Under the pieces are notes generated by a model that was not told the DNA's origin, did not search any database, and was given only the letters and a program-made list of their open reading frames with translations. Below, one piece after another: positions 49,830-55,761 of a stretch of 55,761 nucleotides of DNA (positions are counted from its first letter, which is position 1; each line of letters starts with the position of its first letter). Where the stretch lies: assembly GCA_017518185.1 (NCBI GenBank), contig JAFWWB010000025.1, forward strand, positions 1 through 55,761, in the 5' to 3' direction. A program made the translations under genes and the position numbers. Origin of the DNA: Lachnospiraceae bacterium (GTDB taxonomy: Bacteria > Bacillota > Clostridia > Lachnospirales > Lachnospiraceae).

Positions 49830-50961
49830 CCTCGCCCTCCTCCGTAAATTCATACAGTACCGATGTCTTTATCTCGTCGTCTTCGTACCCGAGGATCTCG
49901 GTGACCTGCAGCACCTTCCGGCTCTTATCCCTGAGCCGTCCCAGATGCACGATGATGTCTATCCCGCTGGCCAGCTGTCCCCTTATGGCCGACAGCGGCA
50001 GGTCCATCCCCATGAGTATCATGGTCTCCAATCGTGAAAGCATATCTGCCGCACTGTTGGCATGACCGGTACTCAGGCTCCCGTCGTGCCCGGTATTCAT
50101 CGCCTGGACCATGTCCAGGGCCTCGCTGCCCCTGACCTCGCCTACCACGATGCGGTCGGGCCTCATCCTGAGGGAGGAGCGTATCAGGTCGCGCATGCTT
50201 ATCTCCTTACAGCCTTCAACATTGGCGTTCCTGGTCTCCAGCCGCACCAGGTTTGGTACGCCCAGTATCTGAAGCTCGGCAGAGTCTTCGATGGTGATGA
50301 TACGCTCGTCCTTCGGGATGAAATTTGAAAGGGCGTTAAGGAAGGTGGTCTTGCCGCTGCCGGTGCCGCCGCTTATGAAGATGTTGTAGCCTGCCTTCAC
50401 CAGCTTCTCCAGAAAGTCGATGACCTCCTGGGTGATGGCTCCGAAACGCTTAAGGTCTTCCATCTGTATGGGCTTTTCCGGAAAACGCCTTATGGTTACT
50501 ATGGGACCGTTCAGGGCCACGGGAGCCAGTACCACGTTCACACGCGAACCGTTCTCCAGCCTGGCGTCCACGATAGGTGAGGCCTCGTTCACTGTACGGT
50601 TGCATTTGGCCACTATCTGCTGGATCACATCCTCCAGCTTCTCGCTGCTTGAAAAGCTCTTGTCCCAGCGGAAGAGACGGCCGCTTTTTTCCACAAAAAT
50701 GTTGTCCTTTCCGTTGATCATGATCTCGGTGACCGTGGGATCGTCCGTGAGCTCCTGCAGTATGTCCAGCCTTCTGATGGAGTAGAAGAGTTCCTTCGAA
50801 AGCTGCTGCTTGTCGAGCAGGCTTAAACCCAGCCGCCTTCCGTTCTCCATGATGCTCCGGTCTATGATCTCCCGGACTTCATCATCCTCCAGTTCCCTCT
50901 CCATGGGGATACGGGCCATGACGATATCCCTTAGTTCCTTTGCTGTTTCTTCCCTTTGCAT
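49747..50961 (-). CDS. TadA/CpaF-type pilus assembly ATPase
   Basis: 404 residues, cytoplasmic hexameric motor of the Flp pilus. N-terminal domain with EIMINGKDNIFVE; Walker A ISGGTGSGKTTFLNAL; Asp box IITIEDSAEL; Walker B RIVVGEVRG; His box HDGSLSTGHANS. All motifs are intact. ATG 50961 is chosen because GGAGGG lies about six bases upstream. The frame stays open a further 58 codons into the GC-rich intergenic stretch, but without a ribosome site or family similarity. Its 3' end overlaps tadB. Confidence 0.93.
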   Translation of the reverse strand: MQREETAKELRDIVMARIPMERELEDDEVREIIDRSIMENGRRLGLSLLDKQQLSKELFYSIRRLDILQELTDDPTVTEIMINGKDNIFVEKSGRLFRWDKSFSSSEKLEDVIQQIVAKCNRTVNEASPIVDARLENGSRVNVVLAPVALNGPIVTIRRFPEKPIQMEDLKRFGAITQEVIDFLEKLVKAGYNIFISGGTGSGKTTFLNALSNFIPKDERIITIEDSAELQILGVPNLVRLETRNANVEGCKEISMRDLIRSSLRMRPDRIVVGEVRGSEALDMVQAMNTGHDGSLSTGHANSAADMLSRLETMILMGMDLPLSAIRGQLASGIDIIVHLGRLRDKSRKVLQVTEILGYEDDEIKTSVLYEFTEEGEDEKGHIKGSLEAKNPLVHRDKLRAAGL

Positions 50962-51146
50962 GATCTCCCTCCAAATACCGCCGCGGTCTCCCCCGCAGCG
51001 GACACATCTGTCCTTGCCGGCGTCCCTCGTACGATAAGCGGAAGTTCCGCTCGTTAAGCTCAACCTGCGCAAGGCTTGGTTTCGCCAATCTCGCGGAACA
51101 ACCTCGCTTCGGACTCCGTCTGCGCCGACCGTCACGAAGCTTTCGG
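50962..51146. other. GC-rich structured intergenic stretch inside the Tad operon
   Basis: 185 bp between the TadZ-like and tadA genes, unusual in an otherwise closely packed operon. On the plus strand AGCGGAAGTTCCGCT (51038-51052) is a short palindrome. A more distant GCGGAAC (51091-51097) can alternatively pair with its GTTCCGC. No gene with a ribosome site is seen. Possibly a processing or pausing element, or a dispersed repeat. Confidence 0.4.
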
Positions 51147-52127
51147 TTACAGCTGCAGCCGCTTCACATAGCCGGCCAGCTCAGAATAAGGCAGTTCGTC
51201 TATCCCCGAAGGCAGCTTCCGGAATCTCGGCAGCGGGCAGTTGATGGCCCTCTGGCATATATCCGAGTAGTCCAGAGCCTTCAGCAGGTCCTCGTACTGC
51301 TCCATCCTGGCCAGGGTCATTCCCTCCCGGTCCGAGATGGTATATATCAGATCGCATTCCCGTAGGACATTGAGCAGTCCCCGCACCATCTCCGAAAGAT
51401 CCAGTATCACATAGCTGTAGCTGGCCATTTCACGCAGGGTCTTTATCAGAAGGAGCCAGGATTCCTCGCTGACCTCAGCCAGGTCCATGAAGGAGAAGGC
51501 GGGTGACACATAATCCAGCCCACCCACGTTTCCGACCATGCTCTCCAGCTTATAAACCAGCCTGTCCTTCCCGCCCTGCAGATAGTAGACCAGATCCGTC
51601 AGGTCCCTGTCTGCGGGACCGGGCAGGAGTTTTGATAATCCCGAGAAGGGTTCCAGGTTCAGATAGAGCACCGGGCCCTTCTTCGCCAGGTTCTGTCCCA
51701 TCAGCAGGGAAAAGGAGGTCTGCACCGACCGGCAGACGGGGGAGAAGACGCCGATGAGCTGTGTCTTTCTGCTTCCCGCGCCGGAGCCGGAGGGTATTTC
51801 AGCTCCTGCTTCCGCGTAGCTCATCAGCTGCCGGCGTATGCTTTCCGCAGACTGGTATTTCCATATGTGTTCCGGAGCATCGAGCACGCTGCCCTTTTCC
51901 TTCAGAAGGATGCGGGACACGCCGCTGTCTCCGGGAATGCGTTTGTAAAAATCCTCCTCTGCAAGTACCAGGGAGAAATGCTTCTTCTTAAGGTCCGCAA
52001 GAAAGACCTCGTTATCGTAATAGCTGCAGATGCTGAAAGGGAAGGATTCCCTCCGGCTCAGCGAATCCGCGAGCCTCTCAAGATAGTCCCGGTCATTTCC
52101 GCAGACCGCGCAGAGTTCTTTTTTCAT
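51147..52127 (-). CDS. TadZ/CpaE-like protein, P-loop degenerate
   Basis: 326 residues: an N-terminal receiver-like domain (ELCAVCGNDRDYLERLADSL) and a MinD/ParA-like domain starting LIGVFSPVCRSVQTSFSLLM and continuing VLYLNLEPFSG. The place of the deviant Walker A motif (GGVGKT) is taken by SPVCRSVQTS, so ATP binding is doubtful, as in several TadZ proteins. TadZ localises the pilus machine at the cell pole in well-studied systems. ATG 52127 is chosen because GGAGG lies five bases upstream. First clearly assigned gene of the operon. Confidence 0.8.
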   Translation of the reverse strand: MKKELCAVCGNDRDYLERLADSLSRRESFPFSICSYYDNEVFLADLKKKHFSLVLAEEDFYKRIPGDSGVSRILLKEKGSVLDAPEHIWKYQSAESIRRQLMSYAEAGAEIPSGSGAGSRKTQLIGVFSPVCRSVQTSFSLLMGQNLAKKGPVLYLNLEPFSGLSKLLPGPADRDLTDLVYYLQGGKDRLVYKLESMVGNVGGLDYVSPAFSFMDLAEVSEESWLLLIKTLREMASYSYVILDLSEMVRGLLNVLRECDLIYTISDREGMTLARMEQYEDLLKALDYSDICQRAINCPLPRFRKLPSGIDELPYSELAGYVKRLQL

Positions 52128-52299
52128 TACCGCCTCCGTAAGTCTTATTTTCCAGTCCCGATGGACCGGTGCAGGGGAAAGGATAAGGAGCACCGGCCAT
52201 CAGTCCTGTCAGGGTCAAAGCAAAGGGTTTTGGATCCGTCATCCGGTCCGCCGTAAAACCATATACGGAAAAAACACCTGTCATCTCCGGCGGATACAT
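52093..52299 (-). CDS. Possible small protein upstream of the TadZ-like gene
   Basis: A 68-residue frame from ATG 52299 with GGGAGG three to four bases before it, overlapping the TadZ-like start by 35 bp. It is Pro/Gly-rich (MYPPEMTGVFSVYGF start, then GAPYPFPCTGPSGL) and resembles nothing I know. It could be a real small protein or leader peptide coupling translation to the Tad operon, or a chance frame. A palindrome ATCCC-N6-GGGAT lies upstream at 52386-52401. Confidence 0.35.
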   Translation of the reverse strand: MYPPEMTGVFSVYGFTADRMTDPKPFALTLTGLMAGAPYPFPCTGPSGLENKTYGGGNEKRTLRGLRK

Positions 52300-52592
52300 G
52301 ATCCTCCCGAAATGGAAAAGCCAATAGAAAGCACACACTGATATCGCTTTCCGTTTTTTATCTTTTGGAACCCTGCCGGTCGAACATCCCTATATCGGGA
52401 TCGTCAGGTAGTCGCAGAAGATTCTGCTTTGACTTGGGGCCGATGCTACCACCGTGCCGGAAAAAATGCAAGCACTTTTTTTCGCATAACTTTTTTGCAA
52501 CCGGAGGAAAATTTAAAAGCATCGCGGTCCGGAACAGGATAAAAAAATTTTTTGACGAAGATATTATGTAAACCAAAACCACCCCTTCCCCC

Positions 52593-52621
52593 TTGTTATC
52601 CAAAGCGAATGATGATACAAT
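52593..52621 (+). promoter_or_regulatory. Promoter of the acyltransferase operon
   Basis: TTGTTA (52593-52598), 17-bp spacer, TACAAT (52616-52621). The start of transcription would fall at about 52628, directly at ATG 52629. The 52300-52628 gap otherwise holds AT-rich sequence and, on the reverse strand, only weak promoter candidates for the Tad operon. Confidence 0.65.
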
Positions 52622-52628
52622 CTGTGAT

Positions 52629-53984
52629 ATGGCGCCTAAGCATAAAAGACAGCCAAGCTGGACAAAGCTTGATAATACCGCGATACTTTTTCCTGTTATC
52701 TCCAGCGAGAGCATGAGCAGCGTTTACCGCATCTGCGTTACCCTTAAGGAGGACGTGGACCGGGATCTGCTCCAGCAGGCAGTGGAAAAGATCGCACCCT
52801 GGTTCCTCACCTTCAGGATGCGCCTGAAGATGGGCTTTTTCTGGTACTATTTCGAGGAGAATGACAGGCGTCTTCCCGAGGTCTTTGAAGAGAACGATTA
52901 TCCCGGAGCATATATAAACAAGAGCCGCAACAACCACTACATGTTCCGCGTGACCTATTACAAAAAGCGCATCAACCTTGAGGTGTTCCATGCGCTGACG
53001 GACGGTTACGGCGGCCTCCTTTTCATCAAGGAGCTCATATACCAGTACCTGCGCCTGGCCCACCGAGAGGAGCTTGCGGACGAGAAGGACAGGGTCTCTC
53101 CCGGTGTTTCCATGGACCAGGAAGACAGCTACATGAAGAACTACAAGAAGGCGGGAAGCCACGATGCGGCCTACGGCTCAAAGAAGGCCGTGGTCTTAAA
53201 GGGCGAGACGCTGCCCGGCGGCGAGGTCTCCGTCATGCACGGCTACTTTAAGGTGGATGAGCTTAAGGCGGCCGCGAAGAAGTTCGGCCTCACCATAAAC
53301 CAGTATCTGGTGGGTAATTACGTATATGCTATCTACAGGGAATACCTGAAGGGCGGTACTTCCGATCTGCCCATAAGCTGCTATGTTCCCGTGGATATCA
53401 GAAAGCTCTTCGATTCCAACACCATGAAGAATTTCTTCGTAGTGACTTCCGCGAAATTCAAGCCTGAGAAGGAGAGCTACAGCAGGGAAGAGGTGCTGGA
53501 GATCGTTGCCGGGGAACTTAAGCGGCAGATGACCAGGGAGAACCTGGAAGGCATACTCTCCTATAACGTTTCGAACGAAGCCAACAAGTTCCTGCGGCCC
53601 GTACCCATATTCATAAAAAATCTTGCCATACGCCATGTTTACAGGGCCTCGGCGGATACAGCCACCTCCACCATGACCAACATCGGCAACGTGGAGCTCA
53701 GGGAACCCTACGGAAAATACGTGGAGCATTTTTACTGCATGATCTCCATGAGCCGCGGTCAGAACATGAAGGGCGGCATAGTTTCCTACAACGGCACCCT
53801 TACCCTGAGCTTTACCTCAAGGCTTCAGGATACCTCGATACAGAAGCGCTTTTTCAGATGCATCACCGGCGACGGTGTGCATGCGGCGGTGGAGACCAAC
53901 GACTTTGTGCCCGATCCCGTGCCGCCGGAGGAGAAAAAAGCCGGGAAACGCAAGAAGAAAAAGGGAAAGGAGGAAAAGGAATGA
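52629..53984 (+). CDS. Condensation/alcohol-acetyltransferase-like acyltransferase
   Basis: 451 residues, soluble, of the CoA-dependent acyltransferase superfamily. The catalytic H-x-x-x-D-G appears as HALTDG at 121-126, a structural DIRKLF segment lies near 265, and the C terminus is a highly basic tail (Lys-rich). Similar proteins annotated as alcohol acetyltransferase-like occur in Lachnospiraceae next to the same two partners found here. ATG 52629 is chosen; upstream in-frame non-ATG codons lie inside the promoter. There is no Shine-Dalgarno sequence, and the message appears leaderless. The stop overlaps the next start (ATGA). The natural acyl acceptor is unknown. Confidence 0.8.
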   Translation: MAPKHKRQPSWTKLDNTAILFPVISSESMSSVYRICVTLKEDVDRDLLQQAVEKIAPWFLTFRMRLKMGFFWYYFEENDRRLPEVFEENDYPGAYINKSRNNHYMFRVTYYKKRINLEVFHALTDGYGGLLFIKELIYQYLRLAHREELADEKDRVSPGVSMDQEDSYMKNYKKAGSHDAAYGSKKAVVLKGETLPGGEVSVMHGYFKVDELKAAAKKFGLTINQYLVGNYVYAIYREYLKGGTSDLPISCYVPVDIRKLFDSNTMKNFFVVTSAKFKPEKESYSREEVLEIVAGELKRQMTRENLEGILSYNVSNEANKFLRPVPIFIKNLAIRHVYRASADTATSTMTNIGNVELREPYGKYVEHFYCMISMSRGQNMKGGIVSYNGTLTLSFTSRLQDTSIQKRFFRCITGDGVHAAVETNDFVPDPVPPEEKKAGKRKKKKGKEEKE

Positions 53985-54676
53985 ACCGCTGTCCGAAGTG
54001 CAATGTTTATCTCTATACTCCCTCCGATACCTGTCCTTTATGCAGCTGTGTCCCCGAAGAGATGGATGCGGCTTCCGAGGCAGAGGCCAAGGCGCTTTTC
54101 GGCGAAGGTGCTCCTTATCCCAACGCCCTGAAAAGACGTAAGTTCACGGTGCTGGCGCTGAAGATCATCCTCTTTGTCTTTGCGGTGACGGAGGTGGTGC
54201 TGATCTTCATAAACCGCTATACCACTCCGCATATCTGGTGGTCCGCGATCACCGCGGCGGCCTTTTTATACTGCTTCCTTTTCCTGCTTTACTGGGTACA
54301 GCATGATTCCGGCTTTGCGGCAAAAGTGGGACTGCAGCTGATATTCACCATGGTACTGCTTTATGTCATAGACTATACCACGGGCAGCCACGGCTGGGCC
54401 CTGAAATGGGCGATCCCCGGCTGCATACTCTTCGGTGACGGCATAGTGCTGTTTCTGATGATGCTCAACCGGAGCCGCTGGGCCAGCTATATACTGCTGC
54501 TCATGTTCATGGGACTGTGCAGCGTGGCCATCACCGCCATACTCTATTTCACAAAGACCGGAGGAATGCTCCTGGCGGCCATAGCCATAGCGGTCACCGG
54601 CATACACATACTGGGCGCCTTTGTCTTCGGAGAGCGCGCCGTTGCCAGGGAGCTGGGCAGGAGGTTCCATGTCTGA
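53981..54676 (+). CDS. Zinc-ribbon membrane protein (DUF6320-like)
   Basis: 231 residues: an N-terminal zinc ribbon with C4-x2-C7 (CPKCNVYLYTPSDTCPLC) and then about six hydrophobic helices (~50-220). It matches the layout of DUF6320 proteins. AAAGGAGGAAAAGGA precedes ATG 53981, and it overlaps both neighbours by a few bases, so all three genes are co-translated. Function unknown. The linked acyltransferase and esterase suggest a role in transport or modification of an acylated small molecule or envelope polymer, which is inference. Confidence 0.75.
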   Translation: MNRCPKCNVYLYTPSDTCPLCSCVPEEMDAASEAEAKALFGEGAPYPNALKRRKFTVLALKIILFVFAVTEVVLIFINRYTTPHIWWSAITAAAFLYCFLFLLYWVQHDSGFAAKVGLQLIFTMVLLYVIDYTTGSHGWALKWAIPGCILFGDGIVLFLMMLNRSRWASYILLLMFMGLCSVAITAILYFTKTGGMLLAAIAIAVTGIHILGAFVFGERAVARELGRRFHV

Positions 54677-55601
54677 GTCCGTAAGCTTAAGGGGCCGCAC
54701 GGCAAGGCGGTTCGTCAAAGTGGCAAACCATCTTCCCGTCATAGGCAATATGAACCTGAACGGGGAGCTCCAGAATCTGCGCAGCGACAGGGAGCGGGAG
54801 TGGAGATGCCCGGAGCATCTGATCCGGACGGTCATGGAGACCGATGATTTCGGCATGGAGCTCTTATCCCGCACCGAGAACTATCTGTCCAACTGCGAGC
54901 GCAAGGCGATACTCCAGCTTCACGGCGGCGGATATTACGGCCGCATGCACAACACCTACAGGGACGCGGCGGCCATGTACATCGAGGTCAGCGGCGGGGC
55001 GGACGTGCTGACGCCGGACTACCGCGTGGCTCCGGAAAATCCCTATCCCGCGGCTCTCGAAGATGCCCTTGAGGCTTATTTCTGGCTTATCGAGCAGGAT
55101 TACCGTTCCGAAAACATCGTGATAGCAGGGGATTCCGCAGGCGGCGGCCTGACCCTTGCCCTTTCGCTCTATCTCAGGGATCACCATATGCCCATGCCCG
55201 GCGGCATCATCACCATGAGTGCCTGGACGGATCTTACAAAGAGCGGAGATTCCTATCAGGAAAATTTCGACAGTGATCCCATCTTCGGCGGCACCCGCAA
55301 TACCCTGGTCTACAAAGAGGGCTATTACAAGGACCACGATCCCATGGATCCCTACATTTCACCCGTAAACGGCGATTACCGCGGCTTCCCTCCCATGCTC
55401 ATGCAGGTGGGAGAGCAGGAGATGCTGCTCAGCGATACCCTTTCCGTGGCGCAGCGCGCCAGGTTCGCGGGCGGCAGGATCCGCTGCCATGTCTATCCCG
55501 GGATGTTCCATATCTTCCAGATGGGCTTCACCCTTTATCCCGAGGCGAAAGAGGCCTGGGGCGAGATCGCACGTTTTCTGAAAGTCATCTGGCAAAAATA
55601 A
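54669..55601 (+). CDS. HSL-family alpha/beta-hydrolase (esterase/lipase)
   Basis: 310 residues of the hormone-sensitive-lipase type (alpha/beta-hydrolase 3). Oxyanion motif HGGG at 85-88; nucleophile elbow GDSAGG at 154-159 (Ser156); acid Asp256 in the VGEQEMLLSD region; His281 in PGMFHIF. Also the family blocks DYRVAPENPYPAALED and SAWTDLT. No signal peptide, so cytoplasmic. ATG 54669 is preferred because AGGAGG lies four to five bases upstream and the overlap with the previous stop is small; an earlier in-frame ATG at 54621 lacks a site. It probably hydrolyses an ester made by, or related to, the linked acyltransferase. Confidence 0.9.
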   Translation: MSESVSLRGRTARRFVKVANHLPVIGNMNLNGELQNLRSDREREWRCPEHLIRTVMETDDFGMELLSRTENYLSNCERKAILQLHGGGYYGRMHNTYRDAAAMYIEVSGGADVLTPDYRVAPENPYPAALEDALEAYFWLIEQDYRSENIVIAGDSAGGGLTLALSLYLRDHHMPMPGGIITMSAWTDLTKSGDSYQENFDSDPIFGGTRNTLVYKEGYYKDHDPMDPYISPVNGDYRGFPPMLMQVGEQEMLLSDTLSVAQRARFAGGRIRCHVYPGMFHIFQMGFTLYPEAKEAWGEIARFLKVIWQK

Positions 55602-55615
55602 TATTTCCCAAACAG

Positions 55616-55644
55616 TTGACATTATCCCCTGACCGTGCTATATC
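55616..55644 (+). promoter_or_regulatory. Consensus promoter for a gene beyond the window
   Basis: TTGACA (55616-55621), 17-bp spacer, TATATC (55639-55644). It lies 14 bp after the esterase stop and points out of the window. Confidence 0.65.
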
Positions 55645-55668
55645 CCGAGTTTGCCACTTAAAAAGGTA

Positions 55669-55696
55669 GAACCGGAGTCCTGTTGGGCTCCGGTTC
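55669..55696 (+). other. Stable hairpin in the leader after the last promoter
   Basis: GAACCGGAG (55669-55677) pairs with CTCCGGTTC (55688-55696), extendable inward by CC/GG with a wobble. Only CTTG follows, so termination is not convincing. It may be a weak terminator of the esterase operon or a leader structure of the next gene. Confidence 0.5.
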
Positions 55697-55761
55697 CTTG
55701 ATGTGAGCGCTAAAACGTAGTATTTCTAATGCTTTTCGGTTTTTGAGAAAATGTACCTACT

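Noticed and set aside
50962-51135. N-terminal extension of TadA
   Set aside because: The frame is open but Arg/Gly-rich, lacks family similarity and a ribosome site, while ATG 50961 has a good GGAGGG.

Overview
This 55.8 kb window looks like chromosomal DNA of a Firmicute, most probably Lachnospiraceae (Clostridia) of moderate G+C. The basis is the gene set: pyrophosphate-dependent phosphofructokinase, an Lsa-type ABC-F protein, a Gram-positive style Tad/Flp operon, FHA and DUF6320-type proteins, strong AGGAGG ribosome-binding sites and SigA-like promoters. No rRNA, plasmid, phage structural or CRISPR genes are visible. There is one tRNA gene, tRNA-Val(CAC).

Layout. 1-2400: the 3' end of pfp, a structured 140-nt element bounded by inverted repeats, a stand-alone reverse transcriptase, two 46-bp direct repeats and a broken Ig-like domain gene. 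2395-5946: a reverse-strand AAA/PD-(D/E)XK protein and an Lsa-like ABC-F resistance gene behind a clear transcription attenuator. 6030-9980: a YbjN-like protein overlapping a 1150-residue fusion of a ClpB-type AAA+ module, a receiver-like domain and a soluble FtsH-type AAA+/M41 protease. 10068-12050 (reverse): a triple-PAS diguanylate cyclase and a small membrane protein. 12110-15513: a MoxR / DUF58 / membrane-protein operon.

15534-38944 is the most unusual part. One promoter precedes a tight run: a GNAT-like protein, an 1895-residue protein carrying an intact ABC1/UbiB-type kinase domain, two more GNAT-type proteins and a 2997-residue helical/coiled-coil protein with hydrophobic segments near its C terminus. 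A second promoter then drives a STAS protein, a 7-TM protein with a degenerate GGDEF domain, two further GNAT-family paralogs, a 63-residue protein and an HATPase-like protein, i.e. partner-switching parts mixed with paralogs of the first operon. A 392-residue unknown follows. The two operons share a paralogous acetyltransferase family. I read them as one undescribed cytoplasmic system (kinase + acetyltransferases + giant scaffold/effector + switch); its function cannot be read from the sequence.

39004-44071: the tRNA, then a TPR / low-complexity / pseudo-AAA protein, converging on a reverse-strand Tad operon. Read in its own direction from 52127 to 42728, that operon encodes TadZ-like, TadA, TadB, TadC, Flp pilin, two TadE/G-like proteins, prepilin peptidase, TadE and an FHA protein. 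52593-55601: an acyltransferase, a zinc-ribbon membrane protein and an HSL-type esterase in one overlapping operon, followed by a consensus promoter for a gene beyond the window. Promoter, terminator and RNA-structure calls were made by eye; domain assignments come from motif recognition without a database search.
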